A stretch of DNA of 64,000 nt from Xanthobacter aminoxidans (GTDB lineage Bacteria > Pseudomonadota > Alphaproteobacteria > Rhizobiales > Xanthobacteraceae): NCBI RefSeq assembly GCF_023571765.1, contig NZ_JAMJXC010000002.1, positions 186,001 through 250,000 of the forward strand, given 5' to 3'. Each line of letters begins with the position of its first letter. Within the stretch, counting starts at the first letter, position 1. The notes under the pieces were generated by a model, which was given only the letters and a program-made list of their open reading frames with translations, ran no database searches and was not told the origin of the DNA. A program made the position numbers and the translations under genes. Below, in pieces: positions 1 to 8,467 of this stretch.

Positions 1-361
1 TGCCCTTCATGCTGCGCGCGGTGATGGCGGTGCTTGCCGCCGTGGACATCCGCTCGCTGGAGGAAGGCGCGGCCTCGCTGGGCGCCTCGCCGCTGCAACG
101 CTTCTTCCATGTGGTGCTGCCCAATGCGAAGGGTGGCATCCTCGCCGGGGCGCTGATGGTGGTGACGCTCTCCATCGGCGAGTTCAACCTCACCTGGATG
201 CTGCACACCCCGCTGACCAAGACGCTGCCGGTGGGCCTCGCCGACAGCTACGCCTCCATGCGCCTCGAAATCGCGAGCGCCTACACGCTGGTCTTCTTCG
301 TCATGATCGTGCCCCTGCTCCTCGCCCTCCAGCTGTTCGGCCGCACCACCGGGAGCGCGCG

Positions 362-365
<4 letters not shown>
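1..365 (+). CDS. ABC transporter permease, C-terminal part (gene begins before the window)
   Basis: The reading frame is open from the first bases and ends at 365, so only about the last 120 residues are present. The visible part has the EAA loop of importer permeases (EEGAASLGASPLQRFFHVVLPNA), which docks on the ATPase, followed by two hydrophobic segments. This loop type is common in spermidine/putrescine, iron and phosphonate-class importers. The stop overlaps the ATG of the next ATPase gene (ATGA at 362-365), so the two are translationally coupled and belong to one importer. The substrate cannot be read from the sequence, but the phosphodiesterase two genes on suggests a phosphodiester or organophosphate compound (inference). 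Confidence 0.88.
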
Positions 366-1402
<1,037 letters not shown>

Positions 1403-1405
1403 CCC

Positions 1406-2230
1406 ATGCTGATCGCCCAGCTCACCGACACCCACATCCGCCGCCCCGGCACACTCGCCTATGGGGTGGTGGACACCGCGACCTATCTGGAAGCGGCGGT
1501 GGCCCACATCCTGGCCCTCGACCCGCGCCCCGACGCGGTGATCGTCACCGGCGACCTGACCGATTTCGACGACCCGGAGGAATTTGCCCGCTTCCGCGCC
1601 ATCGTCGCGCCGCTCGGCCTGCCGCTGTTTCCCGTTCCCGGCAATCACGACAGCTCCGGCGGGCTGCTCAAGGCCTTCCCGGAGATCGCCGCGCGCTGCG
1701 CGGGTGGGCGCGTGAACTATGTGGTGGAGGATTTCCCGCTGCGGTTGGTGATGCTCGATTCCACCGTCTACGGCCGCCCCCATGGCACGCTGGGCGAAGA
1801 GGGCCTCGCCTTCCTCGATGCGACGCTGGCGGCAGCGCCGGACCGGCCGGCATTCGTCTGCGCCCACCATCCGCCGTTCCTCACCGGCATCCGCCACATG
1901 GACGTTCAGAACCTGTTCGACGCCGCGGCGCTGGAGGCTGTACTGCGGCGGCATCCGCAGGTCGTGGGCTTCACCTGCGGCCATGTGCATCGGGCGGTGA
2001 CGACCACCTTCGCCGGCATCGCCGCCACCATCGCCCCGGCCCCGGCCCATTCGGTCAGTCTCGCGCTGGACCCGGATGCGCCGCCCACCTTCCACATGGA
2101 GCCGCCCAGCCTTTCGCTGCACCTGTTCGCGGAGGGACGGCTCGTGACCCACCGTAGCTTCATCGGCAGCTTTTCCGGCCCGCATCCCTTCTTCGGGCCG
2201 GACGGCAAGGCCATCGGCACGCCCGCCTGA
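1406..2230 (+). CDS. Metallophosphoesterase, GpdQ/CpdA-like phosphodiesterase
   Basis: A 274-residue calcineurin-like phosphoesterase with the full dinuclear metal motif set: DTH near residues 8-10, GDLTD at 49-53, GNHD at 79-82, then CAHHPP and GHVH in the C-terminal half. Such enzymes (glycerophosphodiesterase GpdQ, class III cyclic nucleotide phosphodiesterases) hydrolyse phosphodiester bonds. There is no signal peptide, so it should act in the cytoplasm. It begins 3 bp after the ATPase gene. The simple reading is that the importer brings in a phosphodiester that this enzyme opens (inference). A cyclic-AMP phosphodiesterase role is the alternative. A strong hairpin terminator follows. Confidence 0.9.
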   Translation: MLIAQLTDTHIRRPGTLAYGVVDTATYLEAAVAHILALDPRPDAVIVTGDLTDFDDPEEFARFRAIVAPLGLPLFPVPGNHDSSGGLLKAFPEIAARCAGGRVNYVVEDFPLRLVMLDSTVYGRPHGTLGEEGLAFLDATLAAAPDRPAFVCAHHPPFLTGIRHMDVQNLFDAAALEAVLRRHPQVVGFTCGHVHRAVTTTFAGIAATIAPAPAHSVSLALDPDAPPTFHMEPPSLSLHLFAEGRLVTHRSFIGSFSGPHPFFGPDGKAIGTPA

Positions 2231-2242
2231 GGCTCCAAAACA

Positions 2243-2269
2243 AAAAGCCCCGGCAGAGCCGGGGCTTTT
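2243..2269. terminator. Bidirectional intrinsic terminator
   Basis: A perfect 12-bp stem (AAAAGCCCCGGC with GCCGGGGCTTTT) and 3-nt loop lies between the convergent phosphodiesterase and hemA genes. Flanking A and T tracts let it work in both directions. Confidence 0.9.
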
Positions 2270-2288
2270 CAATCGGGGAAAGATCGGG

Positions 2289-3572
2289 TCAGCCGCCGGC
2301 CACCGGCAGCGGGATCGGCGCCGGGCCGGCCGCGGTGCTGCGCGAGGCGGTGTGCTGCGCCACCCGGTCCGCGTAAGGCAGCTCCAGCCGCTCCCACACG
2401 TCCGACAAGGCGGTCGCCAGATGGGCGATGAGCGCATCGTCGTGGAACGGGGTGGGGGTGATGCGCAGGCGCTCCGCACCGCGCGGCACGGTGGGGTAGT
2501 TGATGGGCTGGATGTAGATGCCGTACTCGGCGAGGAGCAGGTCCGACGCCATCTTGCAGGCCTTGGCGTCGCCCACCATCACCGGGACGATGTGGGTCGG
2601 CGTCTCCATCTGCGGCAGGCCGGCGGCGGCGAGGGCCGCCTTGACCTTGGCCACCTGGGTGCGCTGACCGGTGCGCTCGGCCTGCGAATTCTTGAGGTGA
2701 CGCACCGAGGCGGTGGCCGCTGCGGCGATCGCCGGCGGCAGCGCCGTGGTGAAGATGAAGCCCGGCGCGTAGGAGCGCACGGCGTCGATGACGAGGCGCT
2801 TGCCGGTGATGTAGCCGCCGACCACGCCGAAGGCCTTGCCCAGCGTGCCCTCGATCACGTCCACCCGGTGCATGACGCCGTCACGCTCGGCGACGCCGCC
2901 GCCGCGCTCGCCATACATGCCGACCGCGTGCACCTCGTCGAGATAGGTCATGGCGCCGTAGCGCTCGGCGAGGTCGCAGATGGCGCCGATGGGGGCGATG
3001 TCGCCGTCCATGGAATAGACGCTCTCGAACACCACCAGCTTGGGCCGGTCGCCCGCCGCCTTCAGCAGCTCTTCGAGATGGTCGAGGTCGTTGTGGCGGA
3101 AGATGGCCTTCTGCCGGCCGCCGTGGCGGACGCCCTCGATCATGGAATTGTGGTTCAGCTCGTCCGAGATCACCACGCAGTCGGGGATCAGCTTGACGAT
3201 GGTGGAGATGCCAGTGGCGTTGGAAATGTAGCCCGAGGTGAAGACGAGGCCGGATTCCTTGCCGTGCAGGTCGGCCAGCTCGCGCTCCAGCATCACGATC
3301 TCATGGCTGTTGCCCGAGATGTTGCGGGTGCCGCCGGCGCCGGCACCGCGCGCCTTGGCCGCGTCGCACATGGCGGCGACCACGTCGGGATGGCTGCCCA
3401 TGCCGAGATAGTCGTTGGAGCACCACACCACGATGTCGCGCGGACCGCCCGGCGAGTGCCACACCGCCCGCGGGAAGTGCGAGGCGTCGCGCTCGATCTC
3501 GGCGAAGGTGCGATAGCGGCGCTCCTTGCGCAGGGCGTCGATGGCGTCGGCAAAGAAGGTATCGTAGATCAT
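2289..3572 (-). CDS. hemA: 5-aminolevulinate synthase
   Basis: A 427-residue PLP enzyme that condenses glycine with succinyl-CoA to make 5-aminolevulinate, the first committed step of tetrapyrrole synthesis in alphaproteobacteria. It shows CSNDYLGMG near residue 51, the glycine-rich [13 protein letters not shown] region, DEVHAVG and the PLP lysine K246 in GTLGKAFG. Length and start match the family closely (about 405-430 residues). The gene stands alone, divergent from the decarboxylase at 4401. A perfect FNR/FixK-type box lies 80-93 bp upstream of the start, which fits known oxygen-responsive control of hemA in this class. Confidence in the function is very high. Confidence 0.97.
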   Translation of the reverse strand: MIYDTFFADAIDALRKERRYRTFAEIERDASHFPRAVWHSPGGPRDIVVWCSNDYLGMGSHPDVVAAMCDAAKARGAGAGGTRNISGNSHEIVMLERELADLHGKESGLVFTSGYISNATGISTIVKLIPDCVVISDELNHNSMIEGVRHGGRQKAIFRHNDLDHLEELLKAAGDRPKLVVFESVYSMDGDIAPIGAICDLAERYGAMTYLDEVHAVGMYGERGGGVAERDGVMHRVDVIEGTLGKAFGVVGGYITGKRLVIDAVRSYAPGFIFTTALPPAIAAAATASVRHLKNSQAERTGQRTQVAKVKAALAAAGLPQMETPTHIVPVMVGDAKACKMASDLLLAEYGIYIQPINYPTVPRGAERLRITPTPFHDDALIAHLATALSDVWERLELPYADRVAQHTASRSTAAGPAPIPLPVAGG

Positions 3573-4045
3573 TCCGAACCCTGCGGCGGCAGACGGGATC
3601 GCGGGTGGATCCTCATTGTTCTAAGATTATGCTGCAACCTTGCTCCTTGTATTGATGCCAATCAAGAGCCGAGCGCGACGCGCGGCGATCCGGCGCAACC
3701 CACGGCCAGAGCTGCACAAATGCCGCAGCGCAGCAGGCGGCGTGGAAGAGAGTGACGGCAAGCTTTCGCCCGAGGTTGGCACCTGGAAACGAGCGGCGAG
3801 GGCCGCCCGCCCGGAGAGCATTGCGAGCAGCTCAGACCTGCCCTGCGCCGCTGCACTGATCTTCATCAAATTGCCCCTTGCATGGGCGGGCCGAATCCCC
3901 TAAATCCGCGTTGCCCAAATTCGCACGTGCCTGTGGTCGCGTGTCGGTCGGTAGGATCTCCGGACAAGAGGCCGGAAAGCTGCCAGGACGATCGACAAGC
4001 CGGAGGGAACCGGCCCACCCCGCTCCTCAATGCGGGGGACGTGAC
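3573..4045. other. Divergent intergenic region between hemA and the decarboxylase
   Basis: No convincing protein gene is seen on either strand; the short open frames have no ribosome-binding site or recognisable content. It holds the hemA promoter with its anaerobox, a near-match box at 3856-3869 (CTGAT-CTTC-ATCAA, one mismatch), and presumably the decarboxylase promoter, which I could not locate with confidence. Confidence 0.5.
3652..3665 (-). promoter_or_regulatory. FNR/FixK-type anaerobox upstream of hemA
   Basis: A perfect match to the consensus TTGAT-N4-ATCAA (spacer GCCA). Its centre (3658.5) is about 40 bp upstream of the start point expected from a -10-like CATAAT on the minus strand at 3626-3631. 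That is the class II activator position. Activation of hemA by FnrL/FixK-type regulators is established in other alphaproteobacteria; use of this site here is inference. Confidence 0.75.
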
Positions 4046-4108
4046 TTGAAGCAACGACGTAAGGGCTTTTTTGGTCTCGGTCGGCCCTCCAAAGGTCGGC
4101 GTTACTAA
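4046..4108 (+). CDS. Candidate 20-residue basic leader peptide upstream of the decarboxylase
   Basis: A TTG start preceded at 6 bp by GGGGGA opens a 20-codon frame ending with TAA at 4108. The peptide is strongly basic: four lysines, five arginines and no acidic residue (begins MKQRRKGFFGLG). It uses codons uncommon in the surrounding genes (CGA, CAA, TTT-TTT, AAA, GGT). It lies about 290 bp before an ornithine/lysine decarboxylase start and just before a hairpin-rich leader. By analogy with the SpeFL arrest peptide of enterobacteria, a regulatory uORF is possible. That is a hypothesis; the frame could be fortuitous. Confidence 0.3.
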   Translation: MKQRRKGFFGLGRPSKGRRY

Positions 4109-4119
4109 AGAGGCACTAC

Positions 4120-4400
4120 ATCTTGCCGGCCGTGCGGAGCGGGACTTCCCTCTCCAATCGTGCGCAGTCGTCCTCGCTCCTGCTTTGCCTTGCGGCCAAG
4201 CGGGCGGTTCTGCTGCCGTTCGGTCCGATGATGCGGCCGGGTAAAGCCCCGGCGAAGCGGGTACGGCCCGCAGACGGTCGGCGTGTCCACATCGCCGGGC
4301 GAATGCGAGCGCGTGCCCCGGGCTCTCCCAGAAGGAGCGTCCGTCCTGTCGTCGCGCAGTTCCCTGCGCTTCACTGGCTTCAGGTCACGGGGAGGTATCC
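4120..4400 (+). promoter_or_regulatory. Structured 5' leader of the decarboxylase gene, possibly speF-type RNA
   Basis: This untranslated stretch contains several short perfect hairpins: a 6-bp stem at 4236-4241/4248-4253, a 5-bp stem at 4257-4261/4267-4271 and a 6-bp stem with a 4-nt loop at 4354-4359/4364-4369. The last lies 20 nt upstream of the Shine-Dalgarno GGGGAGG at 4389-4395. A conserved speF leader RNA is known upstream of alphaproteobacterial ornithine decarboxylase genes, and position and gene match. I could not align it to that family, so the assignment is inference. Confidence 0.45.
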
Positions 4401-5531
4401 ATGACCGATCGCATCCGCGAATTCCTGCGTACCCGGCGAGAGGATGGCCCCTGCGTGGTGGTGGACCTCGACGTGGTCCGCACCAACTATCTCTCGTTCG
4501 CCCGCGCGCTGCCGGACACCCGCGTGTTCTATGCCGTGAAGGCGAACCCCGATGCCGCCATCCTGAAGGCGCTGGAGGAGCTCGGCTCCTCGTTCGACTG
4601 CGCCTCCACCGGCGAGATCGACATGGTGCTCGCCACCGGCGCGGGCGCCGACCGCATCTCCTTCGGCAACACCATCAAGAAGGAGCGCGACATCGAGCGC
4701 GCGTTCAAGGTGGGCGTTCGCCTGTTCGCGGTCGATTCCTACGAGGAAGTCGAGAAGATCGCCCGCGTCGCCCCCGGCGCCAAGGTGTTCTGCCGCATCC
4801 TCTGCGACGGTGCCGGCGCCGAGTGGCCCCTGTCCCGCAAGTTCGGCTGCGAGCCGGAGATGGCCGCGGACGTGCTGGAGCATGCCCATCGCCTCGGCCT
4901 CGCCGCCTATGGCGTGTCCTTCCACGTGGGCTCGCAGCAGAAGAACGTGCACGCCTGGGACGGCGCGCTCGCCTCTGCCGCCGCGATCTTCCGCGCCTGC
5001 GCCGAGCGGGGCATCTCGCTGTCCATGGTCAACCTGGGCGGCGGCTTCCCCACCCGCTACCTGCAGGACGTGCCCGGCGCCATCTCCTATGGCGAGGCGA
5101 TCTTCGCCTCCCTGCGCCGCCACTTCGGCAACGCGATCCCGGAGACCATCATGGAGCCGGGCCGCGGCATGGTGGGCAATGCCGGCCTGATCGAGACCGA
5201 GGTCGTCCTCATCTCGAAGAAGTCCGAGCAGGACGCCATGCGCTGGGTCTATCTCGACATCGGCAAGTTCGGCGGCCTCGCCGAGACGATGGACGAGGCG
5301 ATCCGCTACCCGCTGCGCACCCCGCGCGACGGCGACGACACCGCCCCCTGCGTTCTCGCCGGCCCGACCTGCGATTCCGCCGACGTGATGTATGAGAAGA
5401 CCCCGGTCGAGCTGCCGCTTTCGCTCTCGATCGGCGACAAGATCATCATCGAGGCGTGCGGCGCCTACACCACCACCTATTCGGCGGTGGCGTTCAACGG
5501 CTTCCCGCCGCTGAAGTCCTACGTGATCTGA
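4401..5531 (+). CDS. Fold-III ornithine/lysine decarboxylase
   Basis: A 376-residue PLP decarboxylase of the alanine racemase fold, as in eukaryotic ornithine decarboxylase and bacterial lysine/ornithine decarboxylases. It makes putrescine (and/or cadaverine) for polyamine synthesis in the cytoplasm. The PLP lysine is K47 in FYAVKANP, the PLP-phosphate glycine motif is NLGGGFP, and the catalytic cysteine is C324 in GPTCDSAD. A strong ribosome-binding site (GGGGAGG, 5 bp before ATG) fixes the start. Downstream are a GNAT acetyltransferase and, on the other strand, homospermidine synthase, which uses putrescine. Choice between ornithine and lysine cannot be settled by eye. The leader suggests RNA-level feedback. 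Confidence 0.93.
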   Translation: MTDRIREFLRTRREDGPCVVVDLDVVRTNYLSFARALPDTRVFYAVKANPDAAILKALEELGSSFDCASTGEIDMVLATGAGADRISFGNTIKKERDIERAFKVGVRLFAVDSYEEVEKIARVAPGAKVFCRILCDGAGAEWPLSRKFGCEPEMAADVLEHAHRLGLAAYGVSFHVGSQQKNVHAWDGALASAAAIFRACAERGISLSMVNLGGGFPTRYLQDVPGAISYGEAIFASLRRHFGNAIPETIMEPGRGMVGNAGLIETEVVLISKKSEQDAMRWVYLDIGKFGGLAETMDEAIRYPLRTPRDGDDTAPCVLAGPTCDSADVMYEKTPVELPLSLSIGDKIIIEACGAYTTTYSAVAFNGFPPLKSYVI

Positions 5532-5783
5532 GGGCGGTTCCCGCCCGAAGATCAAAGCCCGCGCGGCGCTTGAGCGAAGCCGCGTAAAACTGCCCGCGCG
5601 GCGCCCGAGCGTATTCCGCGACCCGGCCGCAGAAGGTCCCCCGGCACTGGCATGACGCCGTCCGGGGCATGAGGAGGGGATGTGTCCCCTCGTCTTCCGC
5701 ACCCGTCCTGAAGGCATTTCGCCTGGCTGCGCTGCAGCCGGGACGGGCTTCTTCACCTCTCACGTTGGCGCAAGGAGCTGCCG

Positions 5784-6338
5784 ATGACCGAGATCGTGCT
5801 TGAATCCGTGGAAGATGTGGCCCCCCGCGAGGCCCTGCTCGACCTGTGCATGGGCGAGGGGCGCAAGGCCAAGTCCTCCGAGCGTCTGCGCGAGGGCCGC
5901 CTGCCGGCGGAAGGCCTCGCCTTCTCCGCCCACGGCCCCGACGGCCGTCTGGCCGGCACCGTGCGGCTGTGGAACGTGACGGCGGGCCCCGCCCGTCCGG
6001 CGCTGCTGCTCGGCCCGCTCGCGGTCCATCCCTGGTTCCGCGCCCACGGGCTCGGCGGCGCCATGATGCGCGCCTCCATCGCGGCGGCGCAGGCCAAGGG
6101 CCACGGCGCCATCCTGCTGGTGGGCGATGCGGCCTATTACGAGCGCTTCGGCTTCTCCGCGGAGAAGACCGGCGAGCTGTGGATGCCCGGCGCCTACGAC
6201 CGCAACCGCCTGCTGGCGCTGGAGCTGAAGGCCGGCGCGCTGGACGGCGCCCGCGGCCTCATCAGCCCCACCGGCGCCCGCATCGCCCTGCCCTCGCTGG
6301 AAGAGCTTCTGGCGCCGGTACTGCTGAAGTCCGCCTGA
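5784..6338 (+). CDS. GNAT family N-acetyltransferase, YhbS-like
   Basis: A 184-residue protein with the acetyl-CoA binding motif A region: LLLGPLAVHPWFRAHGLGGAMM carries the Q/RxxGxG/A-type loop, and AYYERFGFSA matches the conserved beta-bulge end of motif B. It resembles predicted N-acetyltransferases of the YhbS type; the acceptor is unknown. Placement between the decarboxylase (same strand, 252 bp upstream) and homospermidine synthase makes polyamine acetylation a natural guess, but many YhbS-like proteins modify other amines or proteins. AGGAG lies 7 bp before the ATG. A strong terminator follows. Confidence 0.85.
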   Translation: MTEIVLESVEDVAPREALLDLCMGEGRKAKSSERLREGRLPAEGLAFSAHGPDGRLAGTVRLWNVTAGPARPALLLGPLAVHPWFRAHGLGGAMMRASIAAAQAKGHGAILLVGDAAYYERFGFSAEKTGELWMPGAYDRNRLLALELKAGALDGARGLISPTGARIALPSLEELLAPVLLKSA

Positions 6339-6361
6339 TCCGATCGCGCGACGACACATGA

Positions 6362-6395
6362 AAATCCCCGGCTCGATCCGTCGAGCCGGGGATTT
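6362..6395. terminator. Strong bidirectional intrinsic terminator
   Basis: A perfect 15-bp stem (6362-6376 with 6381-6395) and 4-nt loop TCCG, with A tract before and T tract after, lies between convergent genes. Confidence 0.93.
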
Positions 6396-6419
6396 TTGTT
6401 TCGGGGTCTGGGAATCACG

Positions 6420-6758
6420 TCAGCCCTTCCGAGGCCGCTTCGGTTTTGGAGCGGCAAGGCGGTGGGCCGCCTGGAGCGCGGAGGCGAGCGTCGCCTCGTC
6501 CACCACGGTGAGGTCGCAGCGGGTGGCGCCCATCCGCCCCCATCCGCCCGGAACCGGCGCGAAGGCCTCGGGCACCTGCTCGCAGTAGAAATCGCGCAGG
6601 TCGGGATCGAACATCAGATTGAGGTCGAGCCCGCTCGGCCCCAGCGTCGCGAAGATCTTGCGCGGCGTGCGGAATGCCTTGCGATCGACGTGCGGCGCCT
6701 CGCTCGCCTCGGGCAGAGCGAGGGCCATCTCCCGGACACGGGCGACATCGACAGCCAT
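6420..6758 (-). CDS. MmcQ/YjbR family protein
   Basis: A 112-residue small protein of the MmcQ/YjbR type. It starts with the typical helix (VREMALALPEASEAPH), followed by KAFRTPRKIFATLG and the strand pair ending in WGRMGATRCDL. Members adopt a CyaY-like or double-wing DNA-binding-like fold; no enzymatic role is established. GGGAGG precedes the start. It sits 37 bp downstream of homospermidine synthase on the same strand and is probably co-transcribed. The C-terminus is basic (KPKRPRKG), which could contact nucleic acid (inference). Confidence 0.85.
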   Translation of the reverse strand: MAVDVARVREMALALPEASEAPHVDRKAFRTPRKIFATLGPSGLDLNLMFDPDLRDFYCEQVPEAFAPVPGGWGRMGATRCDLTVVDEATLASALQAAHRLAAPKPKRPRKG

Positions 6759-6795
6759 GGAAGGCCTCCCTTTCAGCGGGAGGCCTCCGCAGGCC

Positions 6796-8226
6796 TCACC
6801 GCACGATGATGTTCTTGAACTGCCAGGGATCCTCGAGGTCGAGATCCTCGGGGAACAGCTTCTGGCGTCCGGTGAGGGGCGTCCAGTCCGTATAGGTGCC
6901 GATCATCGGGCCGAGATAGGGCGTCTGCACTTCGAGGCAGCGGCGGAAGTCCATCTCGTCGGCCTCGACGATGCCCGCCTCGGGGTTCTCCAGCGCCCAC
7001 ACCATGCCGGCGAGCACGGCGGAGGTCACCTGCATGCCGGTGGCGTTCTGGTAGGGGGCGAGTTCCCGCGTCTCCTCGATGGAGAGCTGGGAGCCGAACC
7101 AGTAGGCGTTCTTCGCATGGCCGTAGAGCAGCACGCCCAGTTCGTCGATGCCGTCGACGATCTCGTGCTCGTCCAGAATCTTCCAGCTGTCCTGGAAATG
7201 CCCGCCGTTGCCGAACATCTCGTGCAGCGACAGCACCGCGTCGTTGCAGGGGTGATAGGCGTAGTGGCAGGTCGGGCGATAGACCACCTGATCGCCGTCG
7301 CGCACTGTGAGGTAGTCGGCGATAGAGATGGCCTCGTTGTGGGTGACGAGAAAGCCGTACTGGGCCTGCGGGGTCGGCGTCCACGAGCGCACGCGGGTGG
7401 CGGCGCCGGCGGAGAGCAGATAGATGGCCGCGCCGCAGCCCGCCTCGTGGGTGCGGCCGTCCGGCGGCAGGGTCTTCTCGTGGGTGCCCCAGCCCAGCTC
7501 GGCGGGCTGCAGGCCCTCGGAGACGAAGCCCTCCACCGACCAGGTGTTCCAGAACTGGCCCATCACCTTGGGCTCACGGGCGCGCTGGGTGTCGCGCTCG
7601 GCGATATGGATGCCCTTGATGCCGAGGCTGCGGGCGAACTGCGCCCACTCCTCGCGGGTCTTCGGCTCGGGCCGGTCGAGGCCGGTATCGGCGGCGACGT
7701 TGAGGAGCGCCTGCTTCACGAACCAGGACACCATGCCCGGATTGGCGCCGCAGGTGGACACGGCGGTGGTGCCGCCCGGATTGCGGCGACGGGCGGCGAG
7801 CAGGCTCTCGCGCAGCGCATAATTGGTGCGCGCGGCGGTGGGCATGGCCTCGTCGAAATAGAAGCCCTTCCAGGGCTCGATGACGGTGTCCACATAGAGG
7901 ACGCCAAGTTCGCGGCACAGCTCCATCACGGCGATGGAGGACACGTCCACCGAGAGGTTCACGCAGAAGCCCTGGCCGGCGCCGTTGGTGAGCAGCGGGG
8001 TCAGCAGGTCGCGGTAGTTCTCGGCGGTCACTTCCGACTGGACGAAGCGGATGCCCCGGGAATCAAGCAGCTTGCGGTGGTCCGCCACCGGATCGATCAC
8101 CACCATGCGCTCGCGGTCGAAATCGAAATGGCGCTCGATGAGCGGCAGGGTGCCCCTGCCGATGGAGCCAAATCCGATCATCACGATGGGGCCGTCGATC
8201 TTTGCGTGGACCGGCCAGTCGCTCAT
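6796..8226 (-). CDS. hss: Homospermidine synthase
   Basis: A 476-residue NAD-dependent enzyme joining two putrescines (or spermidine and putrescine) into sym-homospermidine, the main polyamine of many Hyphomicrobiales. The N-terminal Rossmann motif is VMIGFGSIGRG, about 20 residues in, and the length equals the family norm of about 477. I start at the ATG at 8226 because AGGAG precedes it and the protein begins MSDWPVHAKI; the frame stays open further upstream without family similarity. It shares its substrate with the nearby decarboxylase but is transcribed towards it, so it must have its own promoter in 8227-8467. Confidence 0.95.
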   Translation of the reverse strand: MSDWPVHAKIDGPIVMIGFGSIGRGTLPLIERHFDFDRERMVVIDPVADHRKLLDSRGIRFVQSEVTAENYRDLLTPLLTNGAGQGFCVNLSVDVSSIAVMELCRELGVLYVDTVIEPWKGFYFDEAMPTAARTNYALRESLLAARRRNPGGTTAVSTCGANPGMVSWFVKQALLNVAADTGLDRPEPKTREEWAQFARSLGIKGIHIAERDTQRAREPKVMGQFWNTWSVEGFVSEGLQPAELGWGTHEKTLPPDGRTHEAGCGAAIYLLSAGAATRVRSWTPTPQAQYGFLVTHNEAISIADYLTVRDGDQVVYRPTCHYAYHPCNDAVLSLHEMFGNGGHFQDSWKILDEHEIVDGIDELGVLLYGHAKNAYWFGSQLSIEETRELAPYQNATGMQVTSAVLAGMVWALENPEAGIVEADEMDFRRCLEVQTPYLGPMIGTYTDWTPLTGRQKLFPEDLDLEDPWQFKNIIVR

Positions 8227-8467
8227 GGTGAAACACTCCTCGGGGTGGCGGCGCCGGCTCGTTACGGCGCCGCGAAAGTCACAGGACGCGCGAAAACGGG
8301 GGAACCCGTGGGATCGGCGCGGCGTGGAAACGATGCCGCGCAAGGGCGCGGCGTGGGTGTAGACGCCGCGCGCAAGCGCGGGCGGGCGCACCATGGGAAA
8401 AGCGCAGCCCGGCGTCAACCGAAGAGCTTGAGCAAAGCCGGCAAACCAAGCAGCGGCAGGGCTTGGC

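Noticed and set aside
3627-4054. Overlapping short open frames on both strands between hemA and the decarboxylase
   Set aside because: No ribosome-binding sites or family resemblance, and they overlap the hemA regulatory region. Only the 20-codon frame at 4046 was kept as a candidate.
5532-5546. Hairpin GGGCGG-TTC-CCGCCC directly after the decarboxylase stop
   Set aside because: There is no T run after it, so it is not a convincing intrinsic terminator; the GNAT gene may still be read through.
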